Positions 1 to 9,960 of a stretch of 64,000 bases of DNA are shown in pieces. The translations under genes and the position numbers were made by a program. Each line of letters opens with the position of its first letter. Positions within the stretch are counted from its first letter, which is position 1. Location of the stretch: NCBI GenBank assembly GCA_037893245.1, contig JBAIAA010000697.1, positions 1,157,484-1,221,483 on the forward strand, written 5' to 3'. The notes beneath the pieces are model-generated. The model had not been told where the DNA came from. It was given only the letters and a program-made list of their open reading frames with translations, and made no database searches. Origin of the DNA: Crossaster papposus (taxonomy: Eukaryota > Echinodermata > Asteroidea > Velatida > Solasteridae).

Positions 1-61
1 TTATAGTAGGCCCTATCAAAAACGAAATTAGGGGCATTAATTAGCATAATATCAAATAGTG

Positions 62-705
62 CTAGGATGTAAAGGTAGGATACACCATTAGTAATTGCTT
101 GAATTATCAGGAATGGGTGGATGTAAAGGTAGGACACACCATTGGTAATTGCTTGAATTATCAGGAATGGGTGGATGTAAAGGTAGGATACACCATTGGT
201 AATTGCTTGAATTATCAGGAATGGGTGGATGTAAAGGTAGGATACACTATTGGAAATTGCTTGAATTATCAGGAATGGGTGGATGTAAAGGTAGGATACA
301 CGATTGGTAATTGCTTGAATTATCAGGAATGGGTGGATGTAAAGGTAGGATACACCATTGGTAATTGCTTGAATTATCAGGAATGGGTGGATGTAAAGGT
401 AGGATACACCATTGGTAATTGCTTGAATTATCAGGAATGGGTGGATGTAAAGGTAGGATACACCATTGGTAATTGCTTGAACTATCAGGAATGGGTGGAT
501 GTAAAGGTAGGATACACCATTGGTAATTGCTTGAATTATCAGGAATGGGTGGATGTAAAGGTAGGATACACTATTGGAAATTGCTTGAATTATCAGGAAT
601 GGGTGGATGTAAAGGTAGGATACACGATTGGTAATTGCTTGAATTATCAGGAATGGGTGGAAGTAAAGGTAGGATACACCATTGGTAATTGCTTGAATTA
701 TCGAG
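62..705. repeat. 54-bp minisatellite, about 12 copies
   Basis: A 54-bp unit containing GGTAGGATACACCATTGG is repeated head to tail. Because 54 is a multiple of three, one frame stays open across the array and gives an 18-residue peptide repeat, which I read as an artefact. Two variant units (CACTATTGGAAA, then CACGATTGG) occur at 241-307 and again exactly 324 bp (six units) later, so a six-unit block was duplicated as a whole. Confidence 0.95.
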
Positions 706-1478
706 AAGGGGGTTGTATTTCATAGTAATAATCGTTTAACTGACCTGTCCGAAGTTTGACAATCATGGATGCCGAGAAAAGCAATAAAAACAGCGTTTGT
801 TTTCAAACGGCGTCGAGCAGTTCTTCTTTTCTTTATAAAATTATATTTTTCAGGACAATTACAGGATATCTAGCGCCATAATTTTGCTAGATAGATGCCT
901 AGAATCATTATTTACTTTCAAATGAGTAAGATATTTCTTAATAATTCGGTAGTAAATATTTTCAATATCTGCAAATGGTGTATACTACCTTTAAGACATT
1001 TGGCCTGATGCACCTTGTACTTCCTCGGACTCTATCGCCAGATCATGTCCAAATTTTAAAAAACCGATGACTAGAGTCTAGTAACTCGGAATAGGTACCA
1101 TGCAACATGGCCCCTGAACATGAACACAAAATGCTGGAAATATCGCCAAAAGAAAAGTCACGAAATTTGCAGCATTTTCACCATTTTTTTCGTTAAAAAG
1201 GTATGTATTAAAGGTAATATTTAATAGCAATAACAACCCGGTTATTACTGCATGATAATGGCCCGAGGGCGAGGTCCAATACCAGCGGTCATCCCTCAAG
1301 ACAAGTCCAACAATATCACGCAGTAATGACCAGGCCCTCACAGTTAGCTAAATAATAATAGTATACTTTCTATAGAAAGCAGTTTGTTAACTGAAAAGGA
1401 CTACCCTCTTTAAAGATTACAATAAATAAATAAATAAATAAATGATGACCGTCTTCGAATTTGCGGCCCCAGGTTACG
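706..1478. other. Non-genic stretch with an inverted repeat fragment
   Basis: No gene is seen. Bases 890-1000 match segments at about 10676-10775 and 33727-33825 (fragment of a dispersed repeat). Its outer end, read on the minus strand, resembles the core of the minisatellite at 62-705. Confidence 0.5.
1421..1442. repeat. (AATA)n microsatellite
   Basis: Five tandem AATA units and part of a sixth, just outside the element that starts near 1479. Confidence 0.9.
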
Positions 1479-3491
1479 CGGGTCTAACCGCCGCCCGGCG
1501 GGTGTCAGGTCAACTCGCCCCCTGACCGACTCGCCCCTTACCTACTCGCCCCTTACCGACTCGCCCCCTGACCGACTCGCCCCCCGACCAACTCGCCCCT
1601 TACTAACTCGCCCCCTGACCGACTCGCCCCCTGGCCGACTCGCCTCCTGACCGACTCGCCCCCTGGCCAACTCGCCCCCTGGATAATTGTTCAATTCAAG
1701 TCGTTAGTGCTCATCCCGTTTGTGTGTAGTTTGAGTTACATGTGTTTTTAATTCTATAATTTGTATCATTTGTATCAGATTCAGAACAACTGAAAAGACA
1801 ATGTTGGTAAACTTTTCCCTTGATTAGTTTTCATGCATTATCTCGATTATTTTTATCTGAGTTTTAGAAAATACCTTTTGATGCTCGTTTCAATCCACTT
1901 AATCGATTTCGGTGGTGGAAATTAATGACAAAGCAGTAGGCCTAAATCCTCGAAGCCAAAAAAGTTAAACTCATAACTATTTTATTTATATAAAGAATTA
2001 TTTTTTTGGGGGGGAGGGGAATAATCATGTTTGATTCTTGTTTTTATGAGGGTTTTTTCGGAGCGCGGGGGGACAAGTTGATCGCATAATTTGATGCGAT
2101 TTCGTTTACTGCTTTCCAACCCAATAGGGCTTTTCAAGGAAGCTATAGCATAGGGAATCTGTCAATCACTTCAGCATTCTTTGTTACGAAAACCAACGCT
2201 AATGAGGTATTGAACTGGGTGTTACGCATACGACGCGCAGCTCCACAAAACTGTCGGCTCCCGGGCCCTTTGATCAGTCCGCCAAACTGGGTGAAAGATG
2301 GTGAATCGCTCAATCATTCTTAGTTACGCTATTAAAAATGAGGGATTGAACTGCAGGTGTTTTACCACGCCGCAGCTCCACAAAACTCCCTCTGATCAGT
2401 CCGCCAAACGGGGTGAAAGACATGGTGAACAACCTAGATCAAAGAGTGACAGTGAATACAATAAAGTCGCTAATTTGACCAATAAGGTTGCTACTTTTGG
2501 AGAAGGGGGGAGGGGAGAGGGCTGCATGTTCGTTTTTTGGTATCTTGTATGTCCGAATGTGTTAAGTTTTTAAGTTTGATTTTCACATTTTATACATACA
2601 TTTTATACATTTTTTACATCATATCTATGACGTTTGGTATGTCAGGTTAGACCTGAGAATAATCAGAACATAAAAAGCACCAACTTTTTAAAGACACATC
2701 CATAGACCGTTTTATGCATGCCGGTTTTCGCGGGGCACGCGAAGGATGCGAATGCCGAAAAAAGGCAAAGCCCAACATTCGTATTTTAGGTTCCAAACGT
2801 TCGCCAAACATGCGGGGGGGTTCGGAATCGTCGTCAATAATTCGCGGGAGTCCAGTCCAGTCCATCACAGTTTACTAGTTTTGTAGATTTTAATATTTGA
2901 ATCATTTCTTTGTATGCCTGATGTAAATAAATTGTAGATAACTTTACTTGAGAAAGAATATTACTAGAAAATTGTTTGTTTCCGTTGATTTCTTGGAAGT
3001 CGCATTCTTGCAGCCTATTTTTGGTTGTTATTAAAATATGTAAAACTAAATATTCTTGTTGGTGCATGGAATACTTCAAGAAAAAAACATAGAACTATTT
3101 AATAAACGTATTTGCATATGTACGTAGCCTGTAAAATGTAAACACAAACAACACCTACATGTAGGGCCTAAACACAAACACAAATTCAGTTTTCTGAGTT
3201 AGCTTGAGAAGTTAGCTTGAGAAGGACGAATTTTATGGTAACGAACATCGTAGTCGTACAAGATCCATAAATCAAACGAGGGGGCGAGTCGGCCAGGGGG
3301 CGAGTCGGTCAGGGGGCGAGTCGGTCAGGAGGCGAGTCGGCCAGGGGGCGAGTCGGCCAGGGGGCGAGTTAGTAAGGGGCGAGTTGGTCAGCGGGCGAGT
3401 CGGTAAGGGGCGAGTAGGTAAGGGGCGAGTAGGTAAGGGGCGAGTCGGTCAGGGGGCGAGTTGACCTACAATCGCCCGGCGTTATTGCGGG
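1479..3491. mobile_element. 2-kb element with inverted subterminal ACTCGCCCC arrays
   Basis: Eleven tandem units of the 15-16 bp motif ACTCGCCCCCTGACCG at 1513-1680 are mirrored in inverted orientation by about twelve units at 3280-3466. The outer flanks also match as inverted repeats (GGTCAACTCG preceded by a CGCCGGGCG-like stretch, near 1485-1517 and 3457-3485). This is the layout of a non-autonomous DNA transposon whose subterminal repeats were expanded. The interior (1681-3279) has no convincing ORF. I could not place a target-site duplication with confidence. Confidence 0.7.
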
Positions 3492-3812
3492 AATGCGGCT
3501 GTATTCATTCTTAATCTTAGTTCTTAGTCTTACCTGCTGTAAATGCAAAACGCTAGTTTATATCAGTTCCTCTAACCATACTTCTAGATTACCACATTCC
3601 CACTCCAAGCACTAAGGTTGTTTCACCTTGACCACAACAAAAGAAAGACACTTTTTGCAATTTTGGTAACAAAAATATTTCGACTTTATAATTTACATGT
3701 TTACATGTACTGAAATAGGCGTGTTGACAGAGTAATGCTTTGGAAGACGTCTGGGAACTCATCCTGACCTGATTACCGAAATAATAGAGGGCGCTACTCC
3801 TCAATAGTGGTA
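3492..3812. other. Non-genic spacer
   Basis: Ordinary AT-rich sequence between two mobile elements; short ORFs only, none supported. Confidence 0.4.
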
Positions 3813-4010
3813 ATGCTGCGTTCCAATCGCGTCGTTTTTATCGTGTTCACGGTGAATTTCTCCACGTTCACGAGTGGGTTGCATTCCAAACGTTACCCAC
3901 CAAGGCGCACGCGCACAGTCGAGTTAGTCGTTCGGTAAGGACATTTTTTATCGCACAAGAACTCGTACGTGAACCAACACGCATGCGCGAGTATTTCAAT
4001 TGTTATAGGT
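3813..4010 (+). mobile_element. MITE family A, copy 1 (one half)
   Basis: Starts with the family terminus ATGCTGCGTTCCAATCGC and runs through the internal block with AACTCGTACGTGAACC, then stops without a second terminus. It has no coding capacity. Confidence 0.8.
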
Positions 4011-4245
4011 CCAGTACACTAATGCTGCGTTCCAATCGCATCGTGTTTATCGTGTTCACGAGTTCACGAGTCGTATAATGGCGTTCTAATCGCCTGGTAA
4101 CTCGTGTTCACCAGTGGTGAACTCGAGATGGATTATTTTCTCCATGTTCACGACTTCATAAACGAATGAATACTCGCGCATGCGTGTTGGTTCACGAACG
4201 AGTTCTTGCGCGATAAAGAATGTCCTTACCGCACGACTAACTCGA

Positions 4246-5424
4246 TAGTCTTGGTTCCAAGACCTTCGTGTTGTTTATTTCGCGATCACTGACACAAACC
4301 ACCGATGTTATAGAGGGCGCTATTTCACGACGAACCCCCACCCGTGAATTGGACCCTGTCGAAGGTCTTGGACAAGTTGGCACACGCGTGGGCGTGGTCA
4401 GACTATTGTAATATATGCAGTATTCATATCACGTGATAATGATGGACGGTTAAGCAAATACGTGCAGACCTGAGGGTTATTGTGTCGCGCAAAACATGTC
4501 CAGACTCGCCGCGATTGACCTGTGTACACATGTCCAGACTTGCCGCGATTGACCTGTGTACACATGTCCAGACTCGCCGCGATTGACCTGTGTACACATG
4601 TACATGTACATTGTACATCGACACAGCAAATCATGGCTGCCCCGGCGTTTATTTGTGACTGCGGGTGCAGAGGTATTTGTCTTTGGTGTTTAAATTTGTG
4701 ATGAGTGAAACCACGAAACGAATGATAATGTTTCCTTTGATTTCAGGGAAAGGTAGCCAAAATGACGTACGTTCGACTTCGATCTGTTCCTTTCTCTATG
4801 GTTCGATACACTGGAATAAAGAAAAACCCTTCCGTTCTCCGCGGCACCACATTACTAACGAGATGCTGCAGCGGGACTCGACAAGATCGGTACGGGTACA
4901 ATGCGTCCAGGCCGCGCCGGTTGGCGGCTGCAGCTAGCTTGCACTAGTAGCACTGCCCCGGAAGATCGGCCACACAATGCTATTAAGTCTGCATATTTCG
5001 CGCAATGCATACTATACGTGCATACAGTCGCCATCACATACACTGTACATGTACACAGACATTACATGTACACTGTGTACACACACCCAGTCATATCCTG
5101 TATTTGTGTATAATGAATAATTCATGATGAGGCTCAAACTCGGTCGCTGATTGGATCCCTCGGAAAAGCGAGGGAGAATCGTCGAAAACTAAGGTTAAAG
5201 TTAACAATTGCTAGCCAACTAGTGCTAGACCCTTAGGGGAATCCAAAATCATGTACGTTTGTCAAACGTCGGCTCCAGTGCGAACATGGATCCAGCCGCA
5301 TTTTGTAAACTACGCATGCGTGAGACCAGAACGCACACGAAGCCGGGATTTGAAAAAGAGTCAGAGTTAACGAATCTGCGCGCGTGGTGGGCGCCGAAAT
5401 AACACAAGGGTCTAGGGCTAGACT
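4246..5424. mobile_element. 1.18-kb nested foldback-like element, 10-bp target duplication
   Basis: Flanked by ACTAACTCGA at 4236-4245 and 5425-5434. The ends are imperfect inverted repeats (left AGTCTTGGTTCCAAGACC, right read on minus AGTCTAGCCCTAGACCC), both followed by a GTGTTRTTTATTTCG-like stretch. Each end is itself a hairpin: CCAAGACCTTCG at 4257 pairs with CGAAGGTCTTGG near 4360, and CTAGACCC near 5226 pairs with GGGTCTAG near 5408. A 9-10 bp duplication is usual for Mutator-like elements, but no transposase is present, so the superfamily is a guess. Confidence 0.75.
4496..4597. repeat. 34-bp tandem repeat, three copies
   Basis: Three near-perfect units containing GCCGCGATTGACCTGTGTAC, inside the nested foldback element. 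The period is not a multiple of three, so the same peptide appears in shifted frames. Confidence 0.9.
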
Positions 5425-5541
5425 ACTAACTCGACTGTGCGCGTGCGTCTTGGTGAGTAGCGTTTGGAATGCAACCCACTCGTGAAAAGGGAGAAATTCA
5501 CGGTGAACACGATAAAAACGACGCGATTGGAACGCAGCATA

Positions 5542-5871
5542 ATGCTGCGTTCCAATCGCATCGTGTTTATCGTGTTCACGAGTTCACGAGTCGTATAATA
5601 ATTGCCTGGTAACTCGTGTTCACCAGTGGTGAACTCGAGGTGGATTTTTTTTCTCCATGTTCACGTACGTACGACTTCATAACGATTGAAATACTCGCGC
5701 ATGCGAGTTGGTTCACGTACGAGTTCTTGTGCGATAAAGAATGTCCTTACCGCACGACTAACTCGACTGTGCGCGTGCGTCTTGGTGAGTAGCGTTTGGA
5801 ATGCAACCCACTCGTGAACGTGGAGAAATTCACGTTAACACGATAAAAACGACGCGATTGGAACGCAGCAT
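5542..5871 (+). mobile_element. MITE family A, copy 3 (complete)
   Basis: A 330-bp element running from ATGCTGCGTTCC to GGAACGCAGCAT, with terminal inverted repeats of roughly 35 bp. It abuts copy 2 directly at 5540/5542. It serves as the reference for the family in this window. Confidence 0.9.
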
Positions 5872-6319
5872 GAATACGGCGCTCATTGTAACCAACACAA
5901 AAATTGAAAGAAAGAGCGCCGCCTGGTGACGCTCATGAGTAGAGTGGCCATATAATCAAAGATTAAGACTCCTAGAACAATTTTCTTTTCAAATTTATGG
6001 GGGTTGACCGAATAATTTTTTTTTTTACTCCCCCTCCACACAAACCACCCCATAAACTGGTGGCCCAGCTCTGGGCCCAGGTATCAATGTAGCCCCCCCC
6101 CCGCCTCTATGCCAAATAGACCCACGTATTGGTCTTTTTTGTGAACGGAATCCCCTGAGTTGGAAGCCACGGGTCACCAATTCTTGATTTCCACAAATAT
6201 TTATACAATCAGTCCAATGCATAGGCCCCAGGAACCTCTTATTCAAAATCACCGGAGGGATCACAAAATATTAATGAGCTCGCGCGCACTGATTTTCACT
6301 GATTTAGTCACATGCACCC
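5872..6319. other. Non-genic spacer
   Basis: Nothing recognised apart from short homopolymer runs (poly-T near 6016, poly-C near 6094). Confidence 0.4.
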
Positions 6320-6462
6320 TTATGAAGTCGTGAACATGGAGAAAAAATTTCACCTCGAGTTCACCACTGGTGAACACGAGTTACCAGGAGATTAGAACGC
6401 CATTATACGACTCGTAAACTTGTGAACACGATAAACACGACGCGATTGGAACGCAGCATAAG
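6320..6462 (-). mobile_element. MITE family A, copy 4 (partial, inverted)
   Basis: Carries the family block with TTCACCACTGGTGAACACG and ends at GGAACGCAGCAT. The other half is missing. Confidence 0.8.
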
Positions 6463-6501
6463 TTGATAGTGCGCGCAGATATAAATAACCTTTGGGTTAT
6501 T

Positions 6502-6801
6502 ATGCTGCGTTCCAATCGCATCGTTTTTGTCGTGTTCACCGTGAATTTCTCCATGTTCACGAGTAGGTTGCATTCCAAACTCTACACACCACGACGCACG
6601 CGCACAGTCGAGTTAGTCGTGCGGTAAGGACATTATTATCGCGCAAGAACTCGTACGTGAACCAACACGCATGCGCGAGAAAAAAAATCCACCTCGAGTT
6701 CACCACTGGTGAACACGAGTTACCAGGCGATTAGAACGCTATTATACGACTCGTGAATTCGTGAACACGATAAACACGACGCGATCATGGGAACGCAGCA
6801 T
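6502..6801 (-). mobile_element. MITE family A, copy 5 (complete, inverted)
   Basis: A 300-bp element bounded by ATGCTGCGTTCC and GGAACGCAGCAT. Its internal order is reversed relative to copy 3. The right terminus has a small insertion (GCGATCATGGGAACG in place of GCGATTGGAACG). Confidence 0.85.
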
Positions 6802-7502
6802 ATATGTCTGTGGTTTATAGCGCAGATATAAACGCATAGACCGCCAGTCGTGGATCGCGCGTGTGCACAAAACCGTGATTTGGAAAGTATGGGCAAAACG
6901 ACGCCGGCTGCACGCATTGATCTCCATTATATAATGGAGATCAATGGCTGCACGGCATGCGCGTAGGCCTATAGCTATAACAAACAACGCGCATATAATT
7001 ACGCGTTTTCATGCAACGCACTTTGCACGCGTGTTCATATAATAATTGTGTACAGTATCTTTCGTTCGACGGGCAACGCACCGCGCGCTTTTTACGTTCT
7101 GTGCGCATTGCGGGCAACGCGCTTAACACAAAAATGGGCCCAAAAGTCTTCTTTTGAAAGTATCAACATTGACACTAGATATACTTAATCTACATGGCCT
7201 ATCATATAACATTACGTAATTTTCTGTTAAATTGATAAATGTTTTTTATATAATTAATTGACTGGAACTCGATCTTCGGGCGTGTCAAAATTTCCTATCG
7301 CGTACCGAGGGCTAAATTTGCACATAGTTGATATTTAGTCGGGCGCCGCGCATATCACGAAATCATCATGTAGTTTTGAATAGGACCCGGTGGTCTATGT
7401 GTTTATATGTCTGTGGTTATAAAGGCACATACGGGTCGAAGAACCATAGACATCTAAATAAAACTTTGAATTACACGTAGTTGTCTACATGATGACATAA
7501 AT
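6802..7502. other. Non-genic; shares an 85-bp block with 8262-8350
   Basis: The block ATAAACGCATAGACCGCC ... CACAAAACCGTGATT at about 6827-6910 recurs at 8262-8350, so both are fragments of one dispersed repeat. No gene is seen. Confidence 0.6.
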
Positions 7503-8256
7503 ATGGCGTGTCAAACGTTGCATTATTCGATAATGTACAATATATGTGCGATGTTTCTCATATATATGCGATAATTATCACATATGTGCGATATTCGTTT
7601 TATGTATGCAATAAATGTAATATAGGTGCGATAACTTGTAATATATGTGCGATAATTTGCAATATATATTCGATAATTTTTAATATATATGTTTTATGCG
7701 ATCATTTGTATGCGATGTTTTGCGACGATATACATATGCGATAATTTAATATACATGTGCGATGTTCGTTCTTATATATGTGCGAAAACGGAATTGTGGG
7801 ATATAGTATGGCTTCCTGTCCACTTGATCCCCGTATCCTTAATGTTTTAGATCGGGCCAGACTATGGATGGTATAGAATGGTTCACTGAGGTGGGCGTAC
7901 GGGTTCTAGACTGAAATATGGTCAGGGAATGAGACTTGATTTGCGTACAAGGGAATAAAATGGCTGCGGAAGCAGTAGGAGACCCTGAACGAACATCGCA
8001 CATGTATATTAAATTATCGCATATGTATATCGTCGCAAAACATCGCATACAAATGATCGCATAAAACTATATATTAAAAATTATCGAATATATATTGCAA
8101 ATTATCGCACATATATTACAAGTTATCGCACATATATTACATTTATTGCATACATAAAACGAATATCGCACATATGTGATAATTATCGCATATAAATATG
8201 AGAAACATCGCACATATATTGTACATCATCGAATATTGCAACGTTTGACACGCCAT
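7503..8256. mobile_element. Palindromic element with 269-bp arms of TATGTGCGATAA units
   Basis: Left arm 7503-7771 and right arm 7987-8256 are close inverted copies. Each arm is a chain of degenerate short units around ATATGTGCGATAA. The loop of about 215 bp is unique. The termini are ATGGCGTGTCAAACGTTGCA and its complement. ACATAAA flanks both sides (7495-7501 and 8257-8263), a plausible 7-8 bp target duplication as in hAT-like elements. No transposase ORF is present. Confidence 0.85.
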
Positions 8257-8631
8257 ACATAAACGCATAGACCGCCATTCGAGTCGTCCCACGTGTTCAC
8301 AAAACCGTGATTGAAAAAAATGGGCAAAACCTGCCAACGCCGGCCCGCTGGCGCTGCTGCAATATAGGGCTGTTTTCCGAACCCTAGCTTTGTATTCGTC
8401 TTAAGCCGTGTGCGCACTGGATAAACATTTTGGATAATTTGACCATGACGCCGGGTAACATTCCGATGGGTTGATCTTCCCACCGTCCGCACTTGGATTT
8501 AATTGACGCGGGTAGAATTGCCGAGACGATGGGTAAACTAACCGAGCTGGCTCCAAAACAATAAAGAGGTCGCCCTGTGTGACCTATGGCCGCGACTTGA
8601 CGACCGGATCGTCTGTTCCCGATCCCTAATA
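8257..8631. other. Non-genic spacer
   Basis: After the repeated block at 8262-8350 (partner at 6827-6910), nothing is recognised. Confidence 0.4.
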
Positions 8632-9817
8632 GTCCAGTCAATCTAACCAAATTAGTGGCTCAACCCACCACTAATTGCAACAGAATTTGTTTCACTGCTA
8701 TGCATTTGAGAAAATGTCCCCTTAAAACCATACTAAAAGTATACCGAAATATATTTGGTGGAAAAATGTTAAATTTGCATAAATCGTTAATCCCTGCTGT
8801 GTAATATGTTTATTCCCATATTTGGGTATATATTTTATTTTTATTTTTTGAAAATTTTATTTTGGTGATTCTACTTAAATATCCTTACTTCAATAACATT
8901 TGCTATAAATGTGCGCACATTACACTGTCTCCAGATATCATCAAGTAGTCAGTATTGGTGAGCTTCAAATTCACCAAGTTGCTTACTGGCACAGTTATCA
9001 TATTAAAACCTTATGAAAAATCATATGAACAATAATAACATTGTAATATTTAGCCCAGAAAACAAAAACTTGGGAAAATGGTGTGTCTATAAATTGGGCT
9101 AAAAAGTAGTTAAAGGGTTTCCTAACATGGAAGACTTGAACAAGTTCAAGGAAATCCCCAAAATACATTTTAACGTAGATATGATTATTGTAAGCAACAC
9201 AAATCTTAAATTTGGGGGGGGGGGGGGGGGGGGGGTTTCCTTGAACTTGTTCAAGTCTTTCACCTTAGGCAACCCTTCACCTACTTGTTAGCCCAATTTA
9301 GGGACACATCAGTTTTTCCAAGTTTTTGTTTGCTGGGCTAAATATCACAATGTTATTATTGTTCATATGATTTTTCATAAGGTTTTAATGGGATAACTGT
9401 GCCAGTAAGCAACTTGGTGAATTTGAAGCACTTCAATACTTACTACTTGATGATATCTGGAGACACGATAAATGCGTGCAAATGATAGGGTATAATTGTA
9501 GTCATTTTGGACCATTACTATATTTTCATAATTATTTAGTCACTTACATGCTTTAAAAAATGTTATTGAAGTAAGGATGTTTAAGTATAATCGCCAAAAT
9601 AAACTTTAAAAAAAATTAAAATAAAATATATACCCAAATATGGGAATAAACATATTACACAGCAGGGATTAACGATTTATGCAAATTTAACATTTTTCCA
9701 CCAAATATATTTCGGTATACTTTTAGTATGGTCTTAAGGGGACATTTCTCAAATGCATAGCAGTGAAAAAAATTCTGTTGCAATTAGTGGTGGGTTGAGC
9801 CACTAGATTGACTGGAC
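8632..9817. mobile_element. Foldback FB-A (GTCCAG termini, TA flanks)
   Basis: A 1.19-kb near-perfect palindrome. The ends are GTCCAGTCAATCTA and its complement, flanked by TA on both sides. The two arms are joined near 9190-9240 by a run of 22 G (9214-9235). The internal framework (TTTGCATAAATCGTTAATCC, then CCCATATTTGGGTATAT) is shared with FB-B at 27563-28805. It has no coding capacity. TA flanks fit Tc1/mariner-like mobilisation, an inference only. Confidence 0.9.
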
Positions 9818-9839
9818 TATAATGGCTGAATCATTGGTC

Positions 9840-9960
9840 AAGTTTCTGTTACGTCATGTAATTATGCACGCAACGTCACACGCGCATGCAAATGCGACAC
9901 AACATTATGCTAGGAATTTTCCGAGCGATTAAATGCGAGTTAGCCAAGACGTCCTTTTGG
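9840..9960. repeat. Dispersed repeat fragment, inverted partner at 17575-17660
   Basis: Contains ACGTCATGTAATTATGCACG followed by CACACGCGCATGCAAATGC. The same sequence occurs on the opposite strand at about 17575-17660, so related relics sit on both sides of the NACHT-LRR exon of gene 1. Confidence 0.7.

Larger units (their letters stand above)
4022..5540 (+). mobile_element. MITE family A, copy 2, split by a nested insertion
   Basis: The left half (4022-4245) starts with ATGCTGCGTTCC. The right half (5425-5540) ends with GGAACGCAGCAT. Removing the insertion at 4246-5424 and one copy of the 10-bp repeat ACTAACTCGA restores the arrangement of the intact copy at 5542-5871. Confidence 0.85.

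Noticed and set aside
99..725. 208-residue repetitive protein
   Set aside because: It is the translation of a 54-bp minisatellite whose period is a multiple of three. No splice sites, signal or family match.
4398..4634. Repetitive short ORFs
   Set aside because: The 34-bp tandem repeat gives the same peptide in shifted frames; not a gene.
4633..4700. Start resembling the Cys-rich N-terminus of ALKBH4-type proteins (CGCRGI)
   Set aside because: Only about 20 residues with a stop soon after; too short to call homology. Mentioned only as possible captured DNA.
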